A stretch of DNA of 64,000 bases from Clostridiales bacterium (GCA_015055805.1 SVHN01000003.1:1-64000), one strand, 5' to 3'; counted from the first letter of the stretch, positions 45,464 to 54,063 are shown. Made by a program: numbers and translations. The notes: a model not told the origin generated them from the sequence alone.

Positions 45464-46687
45464 TTATACAGCCTTCGTTAAATATTTAGTTGTCGTTCTT
45501 TCCCTTTTGACGTTAAAAGCAACAGTTATTCCATGTATAAGCCATAAAAAATAGCATTTTACTCCCGGACCAAAAGGAGCTAATTGCTCGAACAATCCGT
45601 TAACGTAATAACACAAAGACACAACAAAAACCATATAATTCAACCAATCTTTATTTCTTCTGTAATTTTTAATTGAATATACTACAGGAGTTAAAGCCAA
45701 AACATTCACAGCAATACCACCCACAAGTCCCAATTCTAAGAAAGCATCAAAAAACATGCTTTCAATATAATCTCGACCATGCCCTAAAATAGGTTTTTCC
45801 GAAAACCGCTTTGGAAATCCAGATAACTGCGTTATCCTTCCTGATGATATATCATCTAACCCTGCTCCGCTTCTATTAGCAAAAATTACTTGTTCTATAA
45901 AATCATTTCTAAACGTTTGATTAAACACTAAAATCCCAACAAACGCTAGAGTAATAAAAACGATAACAAACTTTACACTTTTATTATAACCTTCACCAAA
46001 CAACACAAAAAGCAATATTATCACTAATCCTACTAATGTTGCTCTGCTCTTCATCATAAACAACAACACTATCATCAATAGCGAAGCAACATCAACAAAC
46101 ACAATTGATTTTCCCTTCCTTTTGCCCGTAAGAAAAAGAGATAAAAAAATTGCAGTTAAAATAATTTGTGATACTGAGTTTTTTGAGCCATATGCATATG
46201 CTATATTATTCCATTTAAATCCACTAGCTAATATTTCGAAATAAACAAACGTAGCCACTATCATCGATGAAATAATGTAGCAATAACAAATATTCTTAAT
46301 TTCATCATCTGTTAACAAAAACCCTGAATTAACTGCAATAGTATAAATAAAAACACTTATTAATATAGGCATTAATAAATTAACACCTAAACCTTCTAGA
46401 GATAGAAATTCTAATATTACACAAATAGAAAAAACAACTCCTAAAAGAAAATAGACATGTGCTTGACTTTTAAAATAAAACCCAATGCGTCTTTTATTTC
46501 TTAAAAAAATTAGATACAAAAAAACAAATATCCAAGGAGCATACGATAGTAATTTTATATATCTTACACCAATGAGAAAAGGAATCTGGGTTATGTTTGT
46601 AAAAAAAACAGCAACTATTATCAAATAATATAATTTTTTACCCATATATTTCACATCTTCTGTAGTTTCACACAAAATACTAGCCAT
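45464..46687 (-). CDS. wzy: Wzy-like polysaccharide polymerase (O-antigen ligase family)
   Basis: 407 residues with about 11-12 membrane helices and a large loop (about 270-320) containing GRITQLSGFPKRFSEKPILGHG, the pattern of the Wzy_C/O-antigen ligase family; arginine in that loop and the H of GHG are typical functional residues. Joins repeat units outside the membrane after Wzx. Start chosen by GAGGG eight bases upstream. Sequence poorly conserved, as usual for polymerases. Confidence 0.75.
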   Translation of the reverse strand: MASILCETTEDVKYMGKKLYYLIIVAVFFTNITQIPFLIGVRYIKLLSYAPWIFVFLYLIFLRNKRRIGFYFKSQAHVYFLLGVVFSICVILEFLSLEGLGVNLLMPILISVFIYTIAVNSGFLLTDDEIKNICYCYIISSMIVATFVYFEILASGFKWNNIAYAYGSKNSVSQIILTAIFLSLFLTGKRKGKSIVFVDVASLLMIVLLFMMKSRATLVGLVIILLFVLFGEGYNKSVKFVIVFITLAFVGILVFNQTFRNDFIEQVIFANRSGAGLDDISSGRITQLSGFPKRFSEKPILGHGRDYIESMFFDAFLELGLVGGIAVNVLALTPVVYSIKNYRRNKDWLNYMVFVVSLCYYVNGLFEQLAPFGPGVKCYFLWLIHGITVAFNVKRERTTTKYLTKAV

Positions 46688-46983
46688 TCTATAATCCCTC
46701 TAATTGAACTTATCCATCTGCTAATTATACCACCTTATCCTTACACATGGACTTTTGCCAATTGCTAAAATATAAATTATTATTTTTTCAAATTTTTCTC
46801 GCTTATTTAAGCTTGCTAATCGGTATTTGACATAGCTCTTACATGAAGAGCCTTAATCTGCAATCATTACTTCCAAAGCAATAAACGTTTTTTTAATATA
46901 CACTCTATACAGCGCATAACAACTATTTGTATTTTAAACTGATATTTATTAAAAAAGAAATAGATTTTACATCAATTATTTTA
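46688..46983 (-). other. AT-rich gap between wzy and tagD
   Basis: 296 bases without a visible gene. One GGCTCTT/AAGAGCT hairpin (about 46830-46862) lacks a T run. A promoter-like extended -10 lies near the wzy end. The GC content is markedly low. It may be a junction where gene blocks were joined. Confidence 0.4.
46724..46732 (-). promoter_or_regulatory. Possible promoter of wzy and downstream genes
   Basis: Minus-strand TGGTATAAT, an extended -10, about 40 bases before the wzy start. No good -35 hexamer. It may add transcription to the distal part of the cluster. Confidence 0.4.
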
Positions 46984-47376
46984 TCACTTGTTTAAATCTT
47001 TTTTTATTTGCGTTGTAGAAATTTCAGGTGTTCGCTCCAAATAAACAACTTCCACTCCCTCTTCATTTAAGAAATCAAACTTGCCTTTCCAATCATCCCC
47101 CATCACGAAAATATCTACGTGATATTCATGCATATCAGTTCTTTTTTGCTCCCAAGCTTCTTCGGGGATAACAAGATCAACGTATCTTATTGCTTCAAGA
47201 AGCTGTTTCCTTTTTTCGTAAGAAAAGTAACACTTCTTTTGTTTTTTATTCCAGTTAAACTCATCAGTTGACAACACCACAATCAAATAATCGCCCAAAG
47301 ATTTGGCTCTTCTTAACAAATTTATGTGTCCATAGTGTAATAAATCGAACGTGCCGTAAGTTATAACTCTCTTCAT
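46984..47376 (-). CDS. tagD: Glycerol-3-phosphate cytidylyltransferase
   Basis: Makes CDP-glycerol from CTP and sn-glycerol 3-phosphate. 130 residues, usual length. Motifs GTFDLLHYGHINLLRRAKSL (HxGH at about 14-17), the RYVDLVIPEE segment, and the terminal ISTTQIKKDL (equivalent to RTEGISTT). In wall-teichoic-acid pathways CDP-glycerol is used by TagB/F-like enzymes; none is present here, so the adjacent LicD or a glycosyltransferase partner is the likely consumer. Follows that licD by one base. Confidence 0.9.
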   Translation of the reverse strand: MKRVITYGTFDLLHYGHINLLRRAKSLGDYLIVVLSTDEFNWNKKQKKCYFSYEKRKQLLEAIRYVDLVIPEEAWEQKRTDMHEYHVDIFVMGDDWKGKFDFLNEEGVEVVYLERTPEISTTQIKKDLNK

Positions 47377-47377
47377 T

Positions 47378-48187
47378 TTATTTAAAATACTCCTTATATG
47401 ATTTATCTAAATCAATAATACTACAATGGTGGTGCGCTACTTGTTTTTCTTTTCGCGGAGGAATCATATAATCGCCATACATTTGCGTTAACAAGTAGTC
47501 ATATTCTTTTGGTGCCTTCACTTTCACCCCTTCAAACTCCATCACTACGCCATCACCAAACCATTCTTTTGGAAATATTTCTTTTTCCCCCCACGCTCCA
47601 GAAAGATTTGCCACAAGCGAACTGTTTTTCACAGACTTATATAGCACTTCTCTTTTTTTAACGGCAAACTTATATGGATAAAAAAATGTACCAATCCTTA
47701 TAAAGTTTCTCTTTATTTTTTTAATAATAGATTCTTTCTTCACATAAAAAATCTTTGCTATTAAAATTTTATACAGTAAAGATTTCCTTTCAAAACATTT
47801 CTTTTCTCTTTTATTAGTAGGATAATAATCCAATGGAAAAATGTCAATATATACCCCGTGATTCATGTTTAAATGCCCAATACTTTCTTCAATAAAAGTA
47901 GTTTCTGAATCTCTAATCTTGCAAAAATTAAATGGACAATTAGGTTCGGTATTTAGCGTTTGAACAAAATACTTTTCATGTAAGATTTTTTGCGCTTTTT
48001 GAACAAATATATCATAATCATCACGCATCATACATACATCAATGTCGTCATCCCACGGAATAAAACCTTTATGCCTTACCGCCCCCAATAATGTTCCACC
48101 TATAACGTAATATTTCAAATTTAATTCTTCACAAATTTTTATAAATTCGCAAAAAATATTTAGTTCAATTTGTTTAAGTTTCTCCAT
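47378..48187 (-). CDS. licD: LicD-family phosphotransferase, second copy
   Basis: 269 residues with YYVIGGTLLGAVRHKGFIPW then DDDIDVCMMRDDY near residues 25-55, and the late PKEYDYLLTQMYGDYMIPP region. About as long as the licD at 40808 and alike at both ends, but the middle differs. Directly followed by tagD, which suggests it may transfer glycerol phosphate from CDP-glycerol, whereas the other pairs with CDP-choline synthesis. This division is inference. Confidence 0.85.
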   Translation of the reverse strand: MEKLKQIELNIFCEFIKICEELNLKYYVIGGTLLGAVRHKGFIPWDDDIDVCMMRDDYDIFVQKAQKILHEKYFVQTLNTEPNCPFNFCKIRDSETTFIEESIGHLNMNHGVYIDIFPLDYYPTNKREKKCFERKSLLYKILIAKIFYVKKESIIKKIKRNFIRIGTFFYPYKFAVKKREVLYKSVKNSSLVANLSGAWGEKEIFPKEWFGDGVVMEFEGVKVKAPKEYDYLLTQMYGDYMIPPRKEKQVAHHHCSIIDLDKSYKEYFK

Positions 48188-48202
48188 TTTTGTAATCCTA
48201 AA

Positions 48203-49309
48203 TTAATAATTCCTAAATGCCTTAATATGTTCTTTTGCCATATTTTCGAAAGTATAACCTCTTATTTTTTCTATGTTTTTTTTGCCCATTTGATCTTGCA
48301 ATTCTTTATTAGTTAAAATTAGTTCTATTTTTTCAGCAAGAGCATTACCATCGCCAACATCTATTATATAGCCATTTTCGCCGTTTTCAACGAGTTCCAA
48401 ACCTGCTATACACTTATTTGTAGTAATCACTGGCAATCCGCAAGACATTGCCTCATTTATTACCAATCCCCACACATCTAGAATCGTCATTAAAACAAAA
48501 GTATCTGCGGCATAGTAATATTCCTTTAGTTCAGCTCTTCCCTTAAAGTCTATAAAATGAAAATTTTCAAGCCCACTATCGTGTAGCATTTTAGCAAATT
48601 CTTCATTTGGCTGTCCACCTATTATATACCAACCAATATTTTTATTAAGACACTTAGCCGTTCTCATTAAAACATCATACCCTTTACCATATCCATTATG
48701 GTACGAAAATCTACCGACCGAAATTACAACCTTTTCTTCCGAAATGCCGAGCTTTTTTCTTAAGTCAAGTTTTTCTTCAATAGATATTGGAGTATCAATT
48801 ATATCGCTAGCATATAACGATGTAAATGGATATCTTATAATGTTTTCTTTTTTTGCGCCATACGCGATAAAATATTTATCATTTTCTTCGCTTGTACTAA
48901 AATATCCCTCTGCTCCTGAAACAATATATTTTTTTATACGTTCTTTAATCCCTTTTCCTGAACCAGCAAAACCACCGTCTGCTTCTAAATAGTAAGGAAT
49001 TTTATGTTTATTCATATATTTGACAGCGATAATTCCTGTCGGCGATGCAAAATTTGCAATAATTATCTTATCAAAACGCTCATTTAGTATCTTTTTAATC
49101 GAAAAGCAAATGCGATTTGTCTTAAAAGGAATTCCCTTCAAAAATACCCCTCTAAAGTTTTTAAAATGAAAATCTTTCCACGAATTATCCCTATGCTTAA
49201 AAGAACGGTCTGTAAAAACAACTGTTAAATCGCATAGGTTCCCTAATTCGTTAAAAAAGTCAACCCTATACGGTGACGGGACGTTTGTTGAAAATAATAT
49301 TTTTAACAT
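48203..49309 (-). CDS. Glycosyltransferase family 4
   Basis: 368 residues. N-terminal LFSTNVPSPYRVDFFNELGN, and GT-B C-terminal domain with VVISVGRFSYHNGYGKGYDV, WYIIGGQPNEEF, FIDFKGRAELKEYYYAADTF and DVWGLVINEAMSCGLPVITT (conserved E-E pair). Belongs to the GT1/GT4 group common in capsule loci; donor and linkage unknown. Fifteen bases before licD. Confidence 0.85.
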   Translation of the reverse strand: MLKILFSTNVPSPYRVDFFNELGNLCDLTVVFTDRSFKHRDNSWKDFHFKNFRGVFLKGIPFKTNRICFSIKKILNERFDKIIIANFASPTGIIAVKYMNKHKIPYYLEADGGFAGSGKGIKERIKKYIVSGAEGYFSTSEENDKYFIAYGAKKENIIRYPFTSLYASDIIDTPISIEEKLDLRKKLGISEEKVVISVGRFSYHNGYGKGYDVLMRTAKCLNKNIGWYIIGGQPNEEFAKMLHDSGLENFHFIDFKGRAELKEYYYAADTFVLMTILDVWGLVINEAMSCGLPVITTNKCIAGLELVENGENGYIIDVGDGNALAEKIELILTNKELQDQMGKKNIEKIRGYTFENMAKEHIKAFRNY

Positions 49310-49357
49310 AATGCCTCTTTATAAACATCTATATTTATTGACTATATAAAATTCAAA

Positions 49358-50542
49358 TTACTTATTGTAATAGCATAAATATTTATGATATTGTTTCGCT
49401 TTTTCATACTGCTTAGCTTTTTCTTGGCACGCTATACTATCAAAACTAATGCCTTCTAACTTTACACAAACATCTTCAATATTGCCAGCACGTACAACTA
49501 TTCCACATGTTTCATCTACGACTTCGGGTACCGCAGTCTTGTTGTACACAATCGCAGGCGTTCCGCACGCCATAGCTTCTACTGTAACCATGCCCATTGT
49601 TTCTTCATAACTTAAATTCAAAAACACATCTGCACAAGAATAAATCTCTGCAAGCTCTTTTGCGCTATTCGTGCGTGTAATTCCTATAATATTTTCAGGC
49701 AAACTATTCTTTTGCTGCTCCGACAATCCTACAAGTACAATCGCGAAATCTTCACCTATAATTTTAGAGAGTTCTATAAAATCGCTATAACCCTTTTTTT
49801 CGTTCCAAACACTCGCAACTCCAAGTATTATTTTTTTATCAACCAGTCCATATCTTTGTTTGAAATCGCTCTCAGTTGGTTTAAAAACGTCAAGGTCTAT
49901 ACCGTTAGGGATAACTTTGCACTTATATTCACTTAAATACGAATCTTCGATTTTATCTTTTAACCACAATGACGGAGTTATTATAGTTAAGTTTTTAACA
50001 CCTGTAAAGGCTGTTTTTTTACGCAAATAGTTTAGTTTAGCCTTATTGAAAAACATACTAGACGGATAAGTTTTTATTTGTGAGCAATTTTCACATTGAG
50101 TTTGCCATTTAGCACAACCCACACTATCAAAATGTGCGCAGTGCCCTGTAAACGCCCAGCAATCGTGCAAGGTCCAAATGACGGGCTTATCGGCCCTTTT
50201 CAAATAATCAAATAATACTTTAACGTTCAAATAATAGCCGTGCAGATTGTGAAGGTGAATAACGTCAGGATTAAATTTTTCTATATCTTTTATCAGTTTG
50301 TTTGTTGCCCTTTTCGCATTAAAACCTTCATTATCAAAGATTCTTGCTTTTAGAGCATTTAGTTTTACGGAAAAATTAGAGCCTATACGATAAACTTTAT
50401 CTTTATACTTTTCAGGAACTGTTTCACGGCCAAAGGCAATACGACACTCATGCCCACTATTTTCTAGCACTTCTAAAATATCCGTGCATATACGCCCCGT
50501 ACTTTTTATTCCACATACAGAATTTATCTGATAAACTTTCAT
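49358..50542 (-). CDS. Glycosyltransferase family 4, paralogue of the gene at 42934
   Basis: 394 residues. DVIHLHNLHGYYLNVKVLF, PVIWTLHDCWAFTGHCAHF and AKWQTQCENCSQIKTYPS parallel the 42934 product segment by segment, and the C-terminal EETMGMVTVEAMACGTPAIV gives the GT-B donor site. The cysteine-rich HDCW...CAHF...C..C cluster is shared. The start overlaps the following gene's stop by four bases (ATGA type). Repeat-unit assembly is the probable role. Confidence 0.87.
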   Translation of the reverse strand: MKVYQINSVCGIKSTGRICTDILEVLENSGHECRIAFGRETVPEKYKDKVYRIGSNFSVKLNALKARIFDNEGFNAKRATNKLIKDIEKFNPDVIHLHNLHGYYLNVKVLFDYLKRADKPVIWTLHDCWAFTGHCAHFDSVGCAKWQTQCENCSQIKTYPSSMFFNKAKLNYLRKKTAFTGVKNLTIITPSLWLKDKIEDSYLSEYKCKVIPNGIDLDVFKPTESDFKQRYGLVDKKIILGVASVWNEKKGYSDFIELSKIIGEDFAIVLVGLSEQQKNSLPENIIGITRTNSAKELAEIYSCADVFLNLSYEETMGMVTVEAMACGTPAIVYNKTAVPEVVDETCGIVVRAGNIEDVCVKLEGISFDSIACQEKAKQYEKAKQYHKYLCYYNK

Positions 50543-51729
50543 TTACTGTTCTCTTCTAAAAATAATTCAAGTTTTTTAAAGAACTCGTTTTTTGTAAAAT
50601 TTTCCTCATAAAACTTTCTAGCATTAATTGCTAGTTTTTCTTTATCACTGTCCAGACAAAAGCGTCTAACGTTTTCAGCCATTGCATCTATCTCTTCAGC
50701 GGGCGAACAATAACCACAACTAGCAGATTCTATAATTTCTGCACCAGCGCCGTCTATCGCCGCAATTATCGGTTTGCCTGCCGACAAACACGTCTGCACC
50801 TTTCCAGGCACGGTCATTGAAAGTCTTTCGTCTTTTTTTAGAGTGACCAACATGGCGTCCGCTTTGCTGTAAAACTTTGCCATATCATTGAGCGGTTGTC
50901 TACCATAAAAAATCACGTTATCAAGATTGTGTTCTTTCGCAGACCTCTTAATTTCTTCTAAAGCCGTTCCATCACCAACGATATGCCACCGTAAATTATC
51001 AATATCCCTAACCTTAACGGCAACACCTATAATCGTTTCCAAACTTTGCGCGATGCCAACGTTTCCAGCAAACATTAAATCAATGTAACTATCAGGAATC
51101 TTTTTACACTCTTCTACAGAAAAGACGTCTTCAGAATATTGAGGCAAATAAGAAATTTTTTGACCGTCTAAATGCATATCTTTAATCATACTATCCTTAA
51201 AAGGCTTAGACGAAACAAGAATCTTATCTGCACTTTGGTAGATTTTTTTAGAAACCTTGAAAAAATGTTTATATATAAAAGAACTTTTTTTTATATTTCC
51301 AGCGACCAAACTATCCGGCCAAAAATCCAAGCAATTCAATACGAGCTTTTTGCCATGCTTTTTCTTGTAGGCAATTGCTCCATTTGCCATCATAACTGGT
51401 GAAAGCTGATTGACAAAAACTACGTCATACTCATTTTTGCTTTTTTTCAAAAACCTTTTTGAGGATATTGCAAAACTGTAGTAATTCAAGAAACGGAAAA
51501 TAATACCTTTCCTACGGCAAATCTCAAAGCAACGGTGGACGTTTACTCCATTTATAACTTCATCTCGTTTTGCCTTATCTTTATACCCTTCGTAAAGTTT
51601 ACCCATCGGGTAATTGGGCATTCCCGTAACAACGTCTACTTCATGTCCGCGCCCAACAAGCTCTTCACATATATCAGTTATCCTAAACGGCTCTGGATAA
51701 TAATATTGGCACACAACCAAAATTTTCAT
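50539..51729 (-). CDS. WbuB-like glycosyltransferase (probable L-FucNAc transferase)
   Basis: 396 residues, GT4. The N terminus MKILVVCQYYYPEPFRITDI and VDVVTGMPNYPMGKLYEGYK are characteristic of the WbuB/WcaI group; WbuB transfers N-acetyl-L-fucosamine. The cluster makes UDP-L-FucNAc through fnlABC, so this donor fits. C-terminal LMFAGNVGIAQSLETIIGVA and LSAGKPIIAAIDGAGAEIIE complete the GT-B fold. Second gene of the locus. Confidence 0.82.
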   Translation of the reverse strand: MKILVVCQYYYPEPFRITDICEELVGRGHEVDVVTGMPNYPMGKLYEGYKDKAKRDEVINGVNVHRCFEICRRKGIIFRFLNYYSFAISSKRFLKKSKNEYDVVFVNQLSPVMMANGAIAYKKKHGKKLVLNCLDFWPDSLVAGNIKKSSFIYKHFFKVSKKIYQSADKILVSSKPFKDSMIKDMHLDGQKISYLPQYSEDVFSVEECKKIPDSYIDLMFAGNVGIAQSLETIIGVAVKVRDIDNLRWHIVGDGTALEEIKRSAKEHNLDNVIFYGRQPLNDMAKFYSKADAMLVTLKKDERLSMTVPGKVQTCLSAGKPIIAAIDGAGAEIIESASCGYCSPAEEIDAMAENVRRFCLDSDKEKLAINARKFYEENFTKNEFFKKLELFLEENSK

Positions 51730-51731
51730 AT

Positions 51732-52451
51732 TTAGTCTTCCTTGTTCTGCGATTCTTTTCCTGTAACTTTATCGCAATCTTCAGTAGCAGCGACGAAGTC
51801 GTGTGATTCGGACTCTACTTCGCTATTTACAGTATTTTCTTCTTCGGGTTTATTTTCGCCTTCAACTACTCCTTTTCTTGTTAAAACTGCTTTAATTGTT
51901 CCGAAGAAACATTTACAGTCAAACAAAAAGCCCATTTTCTCAACGTATTCGCCGTCGAGTTTTGCTTTTACGGGAATTGCTAATTCGTCCCTACCGTTTA
52001 TTTGTGCCCAGCCCGTAAGCCCTGGGCGAACGTCGTTAGCTTTGTATTTATCACGCTCTTCAATTAAATCAAATTGATTCCAAAGCGCAGGACGAGGCCC
52101 TATAATCGACATATGTCCAACGAATATATTGAAGATTTGCGGAAGCTCGTCCAACGAAGTTTTGCGTAAAAACGAGCCAACCTTGGTTATCCAACGTTTT
52201 GGATCAGACAATTCATGCGTCGGTGCGTCAGGAGGAGTATCCGTACGCATCGTTCGAAATTTTAATATTGTGAAATGCTTTTTATTCTTCCCTACTCGCT
52301 TTTGCTTAAAAAATACAGGACCTTTACTATCGCATTTTATAACGATAGCAATAATCAAAAATAGCCACGATAAAATAACTATTGCAAGAAATGAAATTGT
52401 TAGGTCAAAAAATCTCTTTAAGCAATTTTTATACATAATTCCTCTATTCAA
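51732..52451 (-). CDS. Initiating undecaprenyl-phosphate sugar-1-phosphate transferase
   Basis: 239 residues, monotopic phosphoglycosyl transferase of the PglC/WbaP-catalytic type. One N-terminal hydrophobic re-entrant helix (about 12-35), then GPVFFKQKRVGKNKKHFTIL, KFRTMRTDTPPD, FLRKTSLDELPQIFNIFVGH (catalytic D-E pair) and IIGPRPALWNQ, RPGLTGWAQINGRD. Starts the repeat unit on the lipid carrier. The last about 35 residues are a glutamate/aspartate-rich tail not seen in the standard 200-residue enzyme. First gene of the locus. Confidence 0.9.
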   Translation of the reverse strand: MNRGIMYKNCLKRFFDLTISFLAIVILSWLFLIIAIVIKCDSKGPVFFKQKRVGKNKKHFTILKFRTMRTDTPPDAPTHELSDPKRWITKVGSFLRKTSLDELPQIFNIFVGHMSIIGPRPALWNQFDLIEERDKYKANDVRPGLTGWAQINGRDELAIPVKAKLDGEYVEKMGFLFDCKCFFGTIKAVLTRKGVVEGENKPEEENTVNSEVESESHDFVAATEDCDKVTGKESQNKED

Positions 52452-52490
52452 ACGATATTATCGCCCATAATAATATAATATTACTGGAAT

Positions 52491-52519
52491 ATCATACTAC
52501 AAAGACCGTTATATGTCAA
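52491..52519 (-). promoter_or_regulatory. Promoter of the polysaccharide locus
   Basis: Minus-strand TTGACA (52519-52514), 17-base spacer, TATGAT (52496-52491), about 40 bases before the initiating transferase start. Close to consensus. Divergent from the mscS promoter 60 bases away. Confidence 0.8.
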
Positions 52520-52580
52520 TACAATCCTTAATTTTTGACCTATTTTTTTCTTGTTTATTACAACAAATCCAATCAATTAC

Positions 52581-52609
52581 TTGACAACACCTTCTTCAGG
52601 TGGTATTAT
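52581..52609 (+). promoter_or_regulatory. Promoter of mscS with a dyad in the spacer
   Basis: TTGACA (52581-52586), 17-base spacer, TATTAT (52604-52609). The spacer contains CACCT-TCTTC-AGGTG, a perfect 5-bp dyad that could bind a repressor. Confidence 0.78.
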
Positions 52610-52640
52610 TTTACAAAAAATATTAATAGGAGTAAAACTT

Positions 52641-53468
52641 ATGACTTTTGAAGAAATTTGGCAAAGCATAAAGTCGTGGATTACAGGCGCGTCATTATGG
52701 AATACTTTGGGGAAAATTATTATTTCCGTGATTATTCTTTTAATCTCTTTCAAAATAATCAACGCACTAGCTCGAAAGATTGAAAAGAGCGGCGAAAAAA
52801 AGAACGCTGACAAGACCATTATGAAAACCTTGGCATACATCGTTAAGCTAGGTCTTAAAATTTTGGTAGCAATTTGTCTAATTGGTTTCCTCGGCATTGA
52901 TACGAGCGGATTAACAGCCCTCATCGCCTCGTTAGGCGTTTGCGTCGGTTTAGCAGTAAACGGTGCACTTTCTAACCTTGCAGGTGGTGTAATGATCATC
53001 TTAACTCGCCCCTTCCGTGTTGACGATTATATCGAAGCTCAAGGCGAAGCCGGAACGGTTGCGGAAATCCGTATTACCAACACAAAAATCATTACTCCAG
53101 ACAACAAAGTTATCTACATACCAAACGGCGCACTTTCGAGCGGCACAATCATTAATTATTCTGAAAAAGATTTACGCCGCGTAGATTTAGACTTTACTAT
53201 TGGCTACACATCAGACTTCGAAAAAGCAAAAGCTATTATTACCGATGCTTGTGAAAAACACGAACTCGTATTGAAAGACCCCGCACCCTTCATCAGAATG
53301 GGCGCGCACGGCGAATCAAGCATTACAGTTAAAACCAGAGTTTGGGTAAATAGTGCTGACTATTGGACCGTAAATTTTGACCTTTTAGAAACGGTTAAGC
53401 GTGAATTTGATGCAAACGGAATTGAAATTCCTTTCAATCAACTCGACGTTCACATCAAAAAGGACTAA
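52641..53468 (+). CDS. mscS: Small-conductance mechanosensitive channel
   Basis: 275 residues from ATG 52641, with AGGAG eight bases upstream; the frame is open 30 codons further but the extra part lies across the promoter. Three hydrophobic helices, then the pore helix LGVCVGLAVNGALSNLAGGV and ILTRPFRVDDYIE, the MscS signature. The beta domain has TPDNKVIYIPNGAL and the C-terminal part the alpha/beta vestibule. Opens under membrane tension to release solutes during hypo-osmotic shock. Monocistronic, with its own terminator. Confidence 0.95.
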   Translation: MTFEEIWQSIKSWITGASLWNTLGKIIISVIILLISFKIINALARKIEKSGEKKNADKTIMKTLAYIVKLGLKILVAICLIGFLGIDTSGLTALIASLGVCVGLAVNGALSNLAGGVMIILTRPFRVDDYIEAQGEAGTVAEIRITNTKIITPDNKVIYIPNGALSSGTIINYSEKDLRRVDLDFTIGYTSDFEKAKAIITDACEKHELVLKDPAPFIRMGAHGESSITVKTRVWVNSADYWTVNFDLLETVKREFDANGIEIPFNQLDVHIKKD

Positions 53469-53499
53469 TATTATTAGTTTTTTAACAGAACAATACAAT

Positions 53500-53541
53500 T
53501 AAAGAGAGGTAAAATTCGGTCGAATTTTACCTCTCTTTAAT
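53500..53541 (+). terminator. Terminator of mscS
   Basis: Perfect inverted repeat with 18-base arms (AAAGAGAGGTAAAATTCG and its complement) followed by a short T-rich run. Could also act on the opposite strand. Confidence 0.75.
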
Positions 53542-53589
53542 TTCAACTCAACAAAATATAGTGCGGTTCTCTTTATTTTGTCAAAAGAA

Positions 53590-53648
53590 AAAAGCGGTGA
53601 TGATATACACGACTATGTCGTGATGATATACCATTGCTTGCGCAATTG
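53590..53648. repeat. Short palindromic repeat cluster
   Basis: GTGATGATATAC occurs at 53597-53608 and 53620-53631. Between and around them are hairpins CACGAC-TAT-GTCGTG and ATTGC-TTGC-GCAAT. The pattern looks like a dispersed intergenic palindromic unit (REP or MITE-like). It lies between the tails of convergent mscS and tmRNA. Confidence 0.55.
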
Positions 53649-53650
53649 AT

Positions 53651-53680
53651 AAAAAAATCGCAAGCAATGCGCTTGCGATT
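53651..53680 (-). terminator. Terminator of tmRNA
   Basis: ATCGCAAGC/GCTTGCGAT stem followed on the minus strand by seven T residues, just after the CCA end of the tmRNA. Confidence 0.85.
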
Positions 53681-53686
53681 TTTTTT

Positions 53687-54039
53687 TGGTGGAGGCGCGG
53701 AGATTTGCACTCCGGTCTTGAACGCGTCCCCAAAACCTTCTACATACTTATCTGGCGATTGTTTTTCGTGCAATCTACGGTCGCCAGCGACCTTTAGACT
53801 ACCTTATGCCGTAAAATTCCGTTACCGAAAACCGACAAATTTTCAGTAGCCGTTCCCCGTCTAATTGACGCCCTTTCTTATCCCAACGGGCGAAGACAAG
53901 AAGGACGTACGCTTAAATTAAGCAGCGTATGCTAATTCGTTATTGTTAGCATTTAAATTTAATTTCCGTTTTTACGAAGCCGAGCCTTCGGTATGCTTAC
54001 GTCTTGCGTCAGTCGCCCAATCGAAACTGAATCGCCCCC
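53687..54039 (-). ncRNA. ssrA: Transfer-messenger RNA
   Basis: About 353 bases. The tRNA-like domain: 5' GGGGGCGATTCAGTTTCGAT (54039-54020) pairs with 3' CGCCTCC followed by encoded CCA (53697-53687), and GGTCTTGAACG/ACTCCGGTC features are present. The message part ends GAATTAGCATACGCTGCTTAA, giving tag codons ANNNELAYAA with GCT as the probable resume codon; a longer in-frame reading cannot be excluded. The ELAYAA end is like that of Thermoanaerobacter rather than the commoner ALAA. Pseudoknot stems lie in between. SmpB, RNase R and ClpXP, its partners, are all encoded in the window. Confidence 0.93.
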
Positions 54040-54063
54040 ACGTCGAAGCAAATCTGCATGTCA

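Noticed and set aside
52551-52640. 30-codon N-terminal extension of MscS
   Set aside because: The extension lies across the TTGACA/TATTAT promoter and the predicted transcription start falls inside it; ATG 52641 has AGGAG upstream.
53687-53760. A tRNA gene with encoded CCA
   Set aside because: It is the 3' half of the tRNA-like domain; its partner strand is the 5' end 350 bases away, so it is tmRNA.
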